Shown here: piece by piece, positions 21,746-31,532 of the stretch
Numbering within the stretch: the stretch's first letter is position 1
Layout: every line of letters begins with the position of its first letter
DNA from: Antilocapra americana
Lineage: Eukaryota; Chordata; Mammalia; Artiodactyla; Antilocapridae
Direction of reading: 5' to 3'
NCBI GenBank assembly: GCA_007570785.1
Contig: ML662449.1
Coordinates: 15,564,922 to 15,628,921 of the forward strand
Length of the DNA stretch: 64,000 nt
The notes under the pieces: model-generated
Seen by the model: the letters and a program-made list of their open reading frames with translations, nothing else
What the model was told of the DNA's origin: nothing
The model's database searches: none
Position numbers and translations under genes: made by a program

Positions 21746-24700
21746 TGTATCCAATTTATAGCTCTTTATTTGTTAATGCTTGCAGATATTTTAACAAATG
21801 TTATACATGGAATAACTAAAAACAGACAAGTCTTGTTTAATCTACTGAAACTCTAAATGAACCTTAAGGTTGTATCATAAGCTGAGATTGCCAAATTGAT
21901 AAATTTCAACTAAGCCTCAGTAAGTTCAGTAAAATTTAAAAAACAAGAAAAAAAAAGTCATCAAACTCATGTTTCAGTAGCCTTACTTAGAAGCAGTAAT
22001 AAACGGGCTTCTCAGTAGGCAAAATACTCTGAAATCTTGGCATATGACAGGTGTAGAGGTTAAACACACAACTACAAACCCCATACATTTCCCAATATTC
22101 AAAGCAGTACAGGTGTTGTAGTATATTAAATTTAGGAATGAGACTGAGAAGTCAAAAGAATAGATATTTGGTCACCAGCCATTCATTCCTTTTGGAGTTT
22201 TAAAGAAGACCAGTTGTGTGAGTTCACGTTCTGTATGTGTATAAAGAGAGAGGAAATATTATAAATTAAAAAGACACCAAAGAGACATAACAACTGAACA
22301 CAATGTGTGACCCAAATTTGTTTGTTTTTTTCTATAAGGACATTATTAGAAAAGCTGGAACATTCTGAATAAAGCCTCTATTCAGATAATATTATATCAC
22401 TGTTAATTTAATCATTTGACAGTTATACTATGCGTATATAAAAGAATGTCCTTGTGTTTTAGGAAATACACACTAAAGTGCTTAGGGGTAAATATTCCAA
22501 AAAGTAGAACAAAGAAAAACTATAAAGGAATATGACAAAATAGTAACATTTTGGAAGTAAGAATTAAGGATACATGGGAATTCTTATCAGATTGTACTTT
22601 CGATAAATCTCAAATTCTGTCAAAATAAGCTACTTCTTTTTTTAAAAAAATTATAAACAAAAACATCTCTGCCTATTAAAAATTTTAATTTGATGTATGA
22701 ACCATGGTAGTTACTTGACATCTGTTATAATTGGTACTCAACCAAATCAGAATTATAGCAAGACTGCACTTTATGTGTATAATAGTGTAGAATAAAATAT
22801 GTGCTGCTTTTATTATACAGAAAAAGTTTTAGAATAAAATGTAATTTTATGCAATTCTTATGATCATGTATAAATGCTTTATGTGAATGTCATATAATTT
22901 AATGTTCCTAATGGAATGTTTATAAACTTATATTCATCAAGAGCATTTCACTTGATGGCAGTAACTATAAAGACATCTGTAGACAGAACATTAGACTCCT
23001 CCCCTTTCTTTTCCACCTCTTCCTTATACCTCTTCCACTATCCTTGGGCAAAGCCTTTGGAATGGACCATAGGCTTTAAAGATAGAGCTTTCTCTGTGCC
23101 AAACAAAGGGATTAAAACTAGATCCGGAGTTGTGGGTTGCAACGGAGGGTTGAGGGGAAGCAGAAGATATCTTCTTTGGACTCTGTTTTTCTTCTGTCAA
23201 GATGCCCTGATTCTCTTGGGAACACTCAAGCCTAGGAAACCTTGTGTGTGGTTTTGTTAGGCCAGCTCTGTCCTGGGACTAGAAAGTCAAACTAGTTTTC
23301 TCACTGTTTGCTGCTTTGCTTCTTGTACTCACCTTTTATTGTTGTGTAAGTAGGTGTGGTTCTGAGAGGATAAGAAGCTATTTTTCCATTTTGGTTGTAG
23401 GTCAACGGTTGATTCTAGTGTAGTTATTCACATTTGGGGGTAGTGTTCCAAGGGTCAAAAGACTTTCTTTTGTATATTTAAATTTTCTCACCATCTGTAA
23501 GAAGTGTTACCTATAGGAGGATGGAAAATGAGGATTCAAGCATCCTCAGCAAATGTTATCTTCTAATTCTAACACTTCATACAACATTGCAAAAAGAAAC
23601 ACTTTTGAGAAATTTATAATTCTCTGAAGGGGCTTCTTGTAATGCTTGCAGAAGTGTTTTTAAGATGCTTAAATGAATGTTGCTGCATTCAATTTACATA
23701 GCCCGCTGAAATCTAATTCAAACCATAATCAGAAATGACACTGTGAAACTAGAGAGAGAAAGAGTTAAGCAAGTGCTGTCTGATTCAAAAGGTACAATAT
23801 GGGAACATTTAATTATAACTGGGATATTATCATATAAATGTGTAGATTAGAGCCAAACTTTATGAAGGATGATGAATCAGGGCCAGTCTAATGATCCTAT
23901 AATCTGGCAGAATTCCTCTGGCAAACATTCGTTATCTCAGAAAGATAAAGGATTTCTACTGAAATGATAACTAATGGGTGTTAAGCTGTATATACCAGGT
24001 AAAAATAAATCAATTATAACCTATTTGCAATTAAAATTGCTAAATGATCAATTCTGCAACCCACAAACTGACAAAAATTTTTAGCCCACATCCTGGGTAA
24101 GAGTTTAGTGAGCCTCCCAACTAACGAAATGCCTGCACACTTATTCCAGGATGTGTAGTACTTCATTTGGGAAGATTTCTTCGTTTTCTACTTCATTTGT
24201 TTGTTTTCTTCCACATTTTTTTACCAGATAATAATAAAAAATGAAGACAAACATCATGAATGCATTAAACATTCTAGGGAATTTCCTGTCAATATTTTAA
24301 TGACTGCTGTAGGGATTACAATATCTTTGCCTAGCTCTCACAGTATAGGAATACACACCAAAAGGACATATTGTCCTTTAGGCTTGAGTACCGTGAACTG
24401 ATCTGAATATAAGGTACATAAAATTTGTAACAGCAATATTATTTTAATGGAATTAAACATGCACTGCTTAAATATTGAGAAAACAGTTTGCTAAAGATTA
24501 TCTGCAAAATCTGGTGCTTAGAATATTTATTTGAAACCTTGCAAATTATATCAAACTGTCCAAATATTACTTTGCATAAAAAGCTCAAAAGTACTGGTGT
24601 TAATCTTGTACAGATCTTAAAGTTGACCTTAAAAATATTTCTTATAATAATGTATTTTTCTGAACAAAAGCAGGTATTAGAGGAGGGAGGGATGTATATG

Positions 24701-25015
24701 AGTTAAACTAGCTTACTTGATGTCTTTTCCATGATTAACATATTTTTAGCATTATAGACATGCATATTATGGACAGGCTGGCACATATGAGGCTTATGTA
24801 TGTAAGAATATTTCAGTAGTGAAAACTGTGTGAATATGATAATCAGTTACCAAGTGTTACATGTTATTATCTACCTTTTAAATTTGTTAACATACATTGT
24901 CTTTACATGAAAAGGTTGCATGTCATTTTTTAAAAAAACACAGAGTATATGAATGAGGTTAGAAAGTTAATGTTAACCCAGAACAAAGCTGGTAAATATA
25001 GAAGGAAAGGTAAAA
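21746..25015. other. 3.3-kb unique gene-free stretch
   Basis: No recognised repeat. A 114-codon open frame at 22,916-23,260 has no familiar domain and no exon-like flanks, so I treat it as chance. 23,690-24,060 has the even composition and TAAT/ATTA-rich words often found in conserved noncoding elements; this is only an impression. Confidence 0.5.
24361..24379. promoter_or_regulatory. perfect 8-bp-arm palindrome resembling a steroid-receptor element
   Basis: Arms at 24,361-24,368 and 24,372-24,379 pair perfectly around a 3-bp spacer: aaaggaca-tat-tgtccttt. The core AGGACA-n3-TGTCCT has the inverted-repeat-with-3-spacer layout of glucocorticoid/androgen receptor sites (consensus AGAACA-n3-TGTTCT), with one change per half site. 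Function is inference only. Confidence 0.3.
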
Positions 25016-25595
25016 TTGGAACCCAAAGTTTGGGAATCTGAACTTGGTATCCTCACTCTTTATGTTTGTTACAAAAAATTTCAAACTTCATTAAAAAATA
25101 GAGGAAATCTTGCAAATGAACTCCCACATGCCCATCACTCAATTTCAACAAGCATTAGGATTTTTGCCCCATTTTTTAAATCTATCACTTTTTTTTTTTT
25201 GCTTTGCTGAATTAGTATAAATCTAATTCCTGGTATCATATCATTTCACCTCCAAATTACATCTGTATTCAGTTTTTTAAAAATATAGGACATGTTTTAA
25301 CCTAAGAATAAGTCCATTTTTATCCCTAAACAAAAATTGGCGATATTTGAAGCATTGTATATCTGGTCCCTAATCACATTTTCTTGATAGCTTCAAATTT
25401 GTTTTTAGTTGATTTGACTCAATATCCAATCCACACATTGCATTTGCTTGCTATGTTTCTTGTTTCTTTAATGCAGAACAGCTCCCTCACTTTTTCTTCT
25501 ATATCATTGACTTGTTGGAGAAATCAGATTAGTTGTTCTATAGCAGGTTCAACATTCTGTATTTGTATATTGAATTCATTTTATGTCATTTAAGT
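25016..25595 (+). mobile_element. ancient interspersed repeat, probably an old L1 3'-UTR-like fragment
   Basis: The text 'gaactcccacatgcccatcactcaatttcaacaa', 'ggtatcatatcatttcacctcca' and 'ccaatccacacattgcatttgcttgctatg' follows the order of a well-known old mammalian interspersed repeat. I recognise the pattern but cannot name the subfamily with certainty. No coding capacity. Confidence 0.45.
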
Positions 25596-26618
25596 TTTTC
25601 TTCTATTTTCTCATATTGCCTGTAAATCTGACAGAAATTGAACTATTAAGAAAAAAATACTTCCTAGGTGGTCCCATGTGATGTATAATGCATTAGAACC
25701 AGGCCTACAAGCCTAGAAGAAAGGGTGTCATCCTCTTTGAAAATATGACATTTTCCTCTACCCTACTCTATAAACTTTATCTCTAGGGACAATTGTTAGC
25801 ACAAAAGGCTAACTGAAGTCCAAGGTGTGCAATGGATTGTTTTGTTTTGGGGGGGTGAAAATCATTAGAAATCAGTAGTAAAAGAAGTTTAGTGCCAATC
25901 TATTTACTCTATCATTTCACCAAATAGTACAAATCAAAACTGATATTCAATTGCCACAGAGACCTGGCAGACAGTCTGAATGATGAAGTCCCTGGAGGAG
26001 ACATTGGCAGAATGTCAAGAGTAGATACTGCTCAGCAGGAAGATAAGCTGAGTATGACACATACACACTGGAGATTGCAGTGTGGATTTGCCCTTTTCTT
26101 CCCAAGAACAGTTGCCTCATCACAGTGTGAAAATAGTAGAAGATATACGATTTAAAAATAAAAAATGAAGCATAGGGAATAATGCAGAAAGATATTTGCT
26201 CCATAGTATTGTCACACATGCATTTGCATACACATGGTTTTTGTCATACAAAAAAAGACAGTTTGACTTTGGACAGAGTTGAAAGGTTTACTTTGGAGTC
26301 ATCAAACCAAATGAGGTGGCTCTAGTGGGATAAATAAAAGAGAAGCAAAAGTGTGATATTTAGAAATGCATTCATAAGACTGACAGAAACTGTAGAAAGA
26401 AGAAAGAACTTGAAATCCTTCCTTTGGCTTTTTATTTTGATTGCTAACTTATTCCACAGGAAGATGTCCTTCTCCTAACTCAGAATAAGTGTCCAAGAAT
26501 CAAGACACATTTTTTCTCAATTCAGGAGTTAAAATGTGTTTAGTGGTTCAGAAATATGTTACATTGACTCTTGGGAGAAACCTTGATTGAAAGAAATCCT
26601 TGTTCTTGGCACCCCTAC
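25596..26618. other. gene-free stretch
   Basis: Unique-looking sequence. 25,940-26,220 is slightly richer in GC. No exon or repeat recognised. Confidence 0.5.
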
Positions 26619-26800
26619 TGAGTTTTTTTTTTTTTTCTTCTTAATTTTACAGAAGTATAGTTGATTTATAATATTTTGTTAATTTCTGCTGTACAGCAAA
26701 GTGATTCAGTTACACATATGCACATATATATATATGTGTGTGTGTATATATATATTCTTTTTCATATTTTTTTCCACTTTGGCACACCTTTATCAAAGTA
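26619..26800 (-). mobile_element. L1 3'-UTR fragment (antisense) with TG/TA microsatellite
   Basis: Poly(T) at 26,622-26,635 is followed by 'acagaagtatagttgatttataat' and 'ctgctgtacagcaaagtgattcagtta', the standard antisense 3' UTR of artiodactyl L1. The internal simple repeat at 26,724-26,756 (TA-TG-TA) is part of this element's usual layout. Confidence 0.85.
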
Positions 26801-26976
26801 TTTGTGATCTTTCTTTTAGTTTCAAGTATGACATTGATCTAAGCCAGGTAAGTACATTGCTAAATGTACTGAAATTTAGCCAGTCACTGCAGGCAATTTG
26901 TTGTTGTTCACTTTTCAGACTTGTTCCTAAGCAGAAACCTGAAGTAAACTGAGCAGTTAACAAAAATTAAAAGACA

Positions 26977-27452
26977 ATGAATTTGTTTGTGTGAGTTACC
27001 ATAACAAAGTAACACAAACTGAATGGCTTCAGCAGCAAGTGTTTACAGAGACTAGAAGGCAGAGGCCCAGGTGTCCTCAGGGTTGGTTCCTTCTGAGGGC
27101 TAGGGGAACGAATCTGTTAGATGATTGTCCAGGCACATATAGTGGTTTGCTGGCTATCCTTGGTGGCTCTTGAGCTCCTGAAACATCACCCTACTATCTG
27201 GTTTCATTTTCCCATGATGTTCTCCTGTGTGTGTTTGGGTCAAAATCTCTCCTTTCATAAGGACATGAGTAAAATTAGATTAGGGGCCAACTCTACTATT
27301 CTGTCATTAAAACTTAACTGTGTACATCTGCAACCAACTATAAGTAATTGCGACAAGGACCGTATTTCCAAATAAAGTCATATTCTGAGGTACTGGGGAT
27401 AGGACTTCAACTTATGAATTATTGAGGGGGGAAAAATTTCAACCCATAACAT
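26977..27452 (-). mobile_element. MLT1-like solitary LTR (ERVL-MaLR)
   Basis: Antisense MaLR LTR. One sees 'gagttaccataacaaagtaacacaaactgaatggctt' and 'ggttccttctgagg', then 'cataaggacatgagt...attggggcc'-type text, then 'tttccaaataaagtcatattctgaggtactgg' and 'ttcaacccataaca'. About 475 bp, well diverged. No internal retroviral genes are next to it, so it is a solitary LTR of an ancient endogenous retroelement with no coding content. Confidence 0.82.
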
Positions 27453-27494
27453 CCAATATATCATTTAGACTTAGATGATCAAATGTTTGAATTT

Positions 27495-27708
27495 CTCAAC
27501 CTCAGTTTTACTGATACATTGAATCTGTTGATTCTTTGTTGGGTGGTGGTATGGGCTGTCCTCTACACTATAGGATGTATCATCCTGCACCTCTACCTAC
27601 TAAAGATGAGTAGCACCTCAATCCCCAGTCATGGCAATCAAAATGTCTTCAGATAATTACCAAGAGTCCCCTGGGATGGAGGGATAGCCCCCGCTGAGGA
27701 CCCAATGA
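27495..27708 (-). mobile_element. MER5A-like hAT-Charlie MITE
   Basis: The plus strand reads 'tctcaacctcagttttactgataca', 'tgggctgtcctctacactataggatgt', 'aatgtcttcagataattaccaagagtcccctgggatgg' and 'gaggacccaatga'. This matches the antisense order of MER5-type non-autonomous DNA transposons. Old, pre-dating the placental radiation. Confidence 0.82.
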
Positions 27709-28068
27709 ATGATTAGATAGCTTTTAAGTTATTTCTGTATGTCTACAGATCTGAAAGTTATCATGACTCAGAAGCAAATTAGCTCTCATTATTACCCTTC
27801 ACAATAGTAATGAAAGAAGAGTTAACTTGATTTTCAAAATGGTAAGTTTGTGTCTTTAATAAGGTAATTATTTTTATATCTAGATAAAAAATATTTTTCT
27901 CTAAAATTCATTTCTCTATTTTCTCATCTGTATCTTTCTGCATTTTTATTTTGATCTTATAAAAATGATCGAAAATGAAGTGAGGTACAGGAAATGGAAG
28001 GAACTGTGTTAACAGGGGAAAATAAAGCAACATATACTTCCAATCTACATAAAATAAAATATATAAAT
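27709..28068. other. gene-free AT-rich stretch
   Basis: No repeat or coding signal recognised. Confidence 0.5.
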
Positions 28069-28099
28069 TATGTGTGTGTATGTGTGTGTGTGTATGTAA
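28069..28099. repeat. (TG)n microsatellite, interrupted
   Basis: TG dinucleotide repeat with TATG interruptions at about 28,079 and 28,093. Confidence 0.9.
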
Positions 28100-28299
28100 G
28101 GGTATGCTTAGATGGACCAACCAAACAATTGGCATAAAAATTTGATTTTATCATCAAGTGAGTCAAGAAGGGTAGACTCACTTATTTGGGTATTGTAACT
28201 CTGTTTTGGCATGGATTATTTTATTTAAAAAAATGAACAACCATTACAGATCAATTTTCAGAAATAGGCAGTACAGTTGATCATGTTAAAGCTTCTTAA

Positions 28300-28952
28300 T
28301 ATAATCTTTATGGGAAATAGATGAGGAAACAGTGGAAACAATGTCAGACTTTTTGGGGGGGGGGCTCCAAAATCACTGCAGATTGTGATTGTAATCATAA
28401 TATTAAAAGATGCTGACCCTTGGAAGGAAGTTATGACCAACCTACATAGCATATTGAAAAACAGAGACATTACTTTGCCAACAAAAGTCCATCTAGTCAA
28501 GACTATAGCTTTTCCAGTAGTCATGTATGGATGTGAGAGTTGGATGGTGAAGAAAGCTGAGCACAAAAGAATTAATGCTTTTGAACTATGGTGTTGGAGA
28601 AGACTCTTGAGAGTCCCTTGGACTGCAAGAAGATCCAACCAGTCCATCCTAAAGGAAATCAGTCCTGGGTGTTCATTGGAAGGACTGATGTTGAAGCTGA
28701 AACTCCAATACTTTGGCTACATTATGCAAAGAACTGACTCATTGGAAAAGACCCTAATGCTGGGAAGCATTGGGGGCAGGAGGAGAAGGGGAAGACAGAG
28801 GATGAGATGGCTAGATGGCATCACTGACTCGATGAACATAAGTTTGGGTGGACTCTGGAGTTGGTGATGGACAGGGAGGCCTGGCGTGTTGCGATTCATG
28901 GGGTCACAAAGAGTCAGACATAAGTGAGTGACTGAACTGAACTGAACTGAAA
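28300..28952 (+). mobile_element. BovB LINE 3' end
   Basis: Sense copy beginning 'atgaggaaacagtggaaacaatg' and ending in the terminal repeat 'gagtgactgaactgaactgaactg'. It carries a run of nine G at about 28,355-28,364. The (GAACT)n end is the standard BovB 3' terminus. Less diverged than several other copies here. Confidence 0.94.
28385..28867 (+). pseudogene. BovB ORF2 C-terminal remnant, 160 codons
   Basis: Open frame covering 'VVMYGCESWMVKKAEHKRIN', 'LWCWRRLLRVPWTARRSNQS', 'LQYFGYIMQRTDSLEKTLML' and '[20 protein letters not shown]'. It nearly reaches the family C-terminus but stops about 20 codons early. No RT domain is present, so it cannot act. Confidence 0.88.
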
Positions 28953-29790
28953 AACTGGAAACTCAAATAGAGAATCCCCATATACATATAATTAATATAA
29001 TGCTTCAAAAAACAGGCCTAAATAAATTCTGTTGATTTGAAAGAAAAAAATTCTTATTCCTTGCACATTTGTTATTGAAACTTTTTTAGTGTATATTTTA
29101 GTAAATCTAGATAAAATGAGTGCAATATTACTTCCTTGCCTTGAAAATATACAAAGAAAGAAATATAGACATCCTTTGGTCCAACAGTCTCAATATCTCT
29201 TACCCAAATAACTTTAACAGGGAATATAACAAATTCAGATAATTTGAGCAAATCGTTTACTCTTTAGGTTTCTATTTTGTAAACTAATAGCAGTGAAATG
29301 ACGAAAAGTTTAATAATAGGTGTTAGAGCAATATCCACCCCTCCCTGTTTTTTCTTTTGGAATAAACGATGGACCCCATGACATACTCTTAGACATTTAT
29401 TTGAAACAGAAGTCAAAAACTGCTAATGGACAGTACTTGTCTGCAGCTATGTTTTATTGCAGCAGACATTTTCCTTTTTGTTTTTTGGGGTTTAAATTTA
29501 TTATAAGAAATAGAATGAAAACTTTTCCTTTAAAAATCTAAGATTTCAGATTTTCTTGAGAAATCAGCAGCTCTGAAATTCCTGACTATGCATTCTTACA
29601 CAACAATCAGCTGATAAGAGTTCAAAAGCTGTAGGCCTTTTGTTTGGGTATATTTTTCTGTAGGCTACAGGGCCCATCACTGTCAGTTTTCCCCAATAAT
29701 GTCTAATGCTTTATGTATAATGTTTTATGTTTTATACATTATATTTTATGTTATATGTATAATGTTTCATGTTTTGTTGTTGTTGTTGTT
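28953..29790. other. gene-free stretch with short AT tandem
   Basis: Unique AT-rich sequence. At 29,709-29,775 a degenerate repeat of 'ttatgtataatgtttta' type occurs about three times, just before a (GTT)n run (29,774-29,791). Confidence 0.55.
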
Positions 29791-29791
29791 C

Positions 29792-29999
29792 AGCTTCTCC
29801 AGTGGCTCAGTGGTAAAGAATCTGCCTACAATGCAGAAGCCACAGGAGACATGAGTTTGATCCCTGGGTGGGGAAGATTTCCTGGAGGAAGAAATGGCAA
29901 CCCACTCCAGTATTCTTGCCTGGAGAATCCCCATGAAAAGAGGAGCCTGGTAGGTGACAGTCCATGGGATTGCAAAGAGTTGGACACAACTGAAGCAAC
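29792..29999 (+). mobile_element. Bov-tA SINE fused to a BovB fragment
   Basis: Sense SINE 'ccagtggctcagtggtaaagaatct' with B box 'agtttgatccctgggtgg', ending 'gttggacacaactgaagcaac' at 29,999. With no gap it abuts antisense BovB sequence at 30,000. Confidence 0.92.
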
Positions 30000-30778
30000 G
30001 GACTGGTTTGATACCCTTGCTGTCCAAGGAACTCTCAAGAGTCTTCTCCAGCACCACAATTCAAAAGCATCAGTTTTTTGGTGCATGGTCCATCTCTCAC
30101 ATCCATACATGACTACTGGAAAAACCATAGATTTGATTACAGCAAAATGTAGTCAAATTTTGCTGAAGCAAAATTATGTCAGAAAATGATGTCTCTTCTT
30201 TTTAATATGCTAACTAAATTTTTCATAGCTTTCATCCCAGGGAACAAGCATCTTTTAATTTCATGGCAGCAGTCATTGTCTGCAGTGATTTTGGAGCCTA
30301 AGAAAATAAAATCTGTCACTATTTCCACTTTTTACCCATTTAATTGCCATGAAGTGATGGGACCAGATTCCATGATCTTTGTTTTTTGAGTGTTGAGTTT
30401 TAAGCCAGCTTTTTCACTCTCTTCTTTCACTCTCATCATGAGGTTCTTTAGCTCCTCTTCACTTTTTGCCATTAGAGTGGTATCATCTGCATACCTGAGG
30501 TTGCTGATATTTCTCCTGGCAATCTTGATTCCAGGTTGTGATTCATCCAGCCTGACATTTTTCATAATATACTCTGCATATAAGTTAAATAAGCAGGGTG
30601 ACAATATACAGCCTTGACATACACCTTTCCCAATTTTGAACCAGTCTGTTGTTCCATGTCCAGTTCTAATTGTTGCTTCTTGACCCATATACAGGTTTCT
30701 CAAGAGACAGATAAGGTGGTCTGGTAGTCACATCTCATTCAGAATTTAATACAATTTGTTGTGATCCACACAGTCAAC
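30000..30778 (-). mobile_element. BovB LINE lacking its 3' end
   Basis: Antisense BovB from 'ggtttgatacccttgctgtccaagg' to 'ttgttgtgatccacacagtcaa'. The terminal ~330 bp that every complete insertion should have is absent, and a sense SINE sits at the break. Within it, 30,136-30,186 departs from the family and contains a hairpin. Confidence 0.92.
30332..30703 (-). pseudogene. BovB reverse-transcriptase fragment with intact YADD box
   Basis: 123 codons: 'TGHGTTDWFKIGKGVCQGC', 'LSPCLFNLYAEYIMKNVRL', then the catalytic Y-A-D-D encoded at 30,482-30,493 (minus strand), then 'KVKEESEKAG'-like text (here R for K). Motif A and the fingers lie outside the fragment, so no activity is expected. Confidence 0.88.
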
Positions 30779-31311
30779 GTTTTATGTATGTGTTAGTTCT
30801 CATCTAGCTCAATCCATCAATTTTATGACCCTAAAAATATCATAAGCACTTGCCATTTCAACTTAAAATTTGAATGTATGAAACCATTTTAGTTGAAAGA
30901 AACATGTATCAGAACACTTCCATTCAAAATTGTGACAAAAACATAAGGCATCATTATGAAGGTCAAGAATCTGAACCCACAAGGGTTTTTTTTATTTTAA
31001 TTCATACATTCAACAAAAGTTTTTGCCACTAACTTACTGGCACTGTTAGAAGCAGATTATGTCTCTCATCTAAACTGATACCTTGAATATTGCAAAATGA
31101 TACTTCTTTTGCTAGCTAAAATAAGTCTTAGCATTAGTTAGCCTGTCCAAACCTCACTTTCCACTTCTATAAAATAGAAAAAGTAATTTTTGCTTATTGC
31201 ATAAGGTTATGTAAATATTTTAAAAAGATAATGTACTTTGTTTAAAATTATATTTGGCAGAGTAAGTATTAATTAAATGTTACCTATGATTATTCTTGCT
31301 ACAATTATTCT
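30779..31311. other. gene-free AT-rich stretch
   Basis: Unique sequence with no recognised feature. Confidence 0.5.
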
Positions 31312-31324
31312 AGCAACTCACTCA

Positions 31325-31519
31325 GTGATCAGTTCAGTTGCTCACTCAGGTCCGACTCTTTGCGACCCCATGAACTGCAGCACGCCAGACCTCCCTGTCT
31401 ATCACCAACTCCTGGAGTTGGTGATGCCATCTAACCATCTCATCCTCTGTCATCCCTGTCTCCTCCTGCCTTCAATATTTCCTAACATTAGGGTCTTTTT
31501 AAATGAGTCAGCTCTTTGC
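31325..31519 (-). mobile_element. very short BovB insertion with target duplication
   Basis: Antisense BovB 3' end: 'atcagttcagttgctcactcagg', 'gatgccatctaaccatctcatcctctg', to 'gagtcagctctttgc'. Only ~195 bp, with an internal deletion after 'caactcctggagttggtgatg'. A 13-bp target duplication with two mismatches flanks it: 'agcaactcactca' at 31,312-31,324 and 'agtaactcattca' at 31,520-31,532. Confidence 0.92.
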
Positions 31520-31532
31520 AGTAACTCATTCA

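Noticed and set aside
22916..23260. 114-codon open frame in unique sequence
   Set aside because: No familiar domain, no splice-like borders and no Kozak or codon-use support. Frames this long are expected by chance in 64 kb.
26977..27452. Possible complete endogenous retrovirus around the MLT1-like LTR
   Set aside because: No second LTR, primer-binding site or gag/pol-like text within reach, so it is best explained as a solitary LTR.
29713..30189. 158-codon plus-strand frame
   Set aside because: It spans the SINE and the antisense strand of BovB. The true BovB coding direction is minus.
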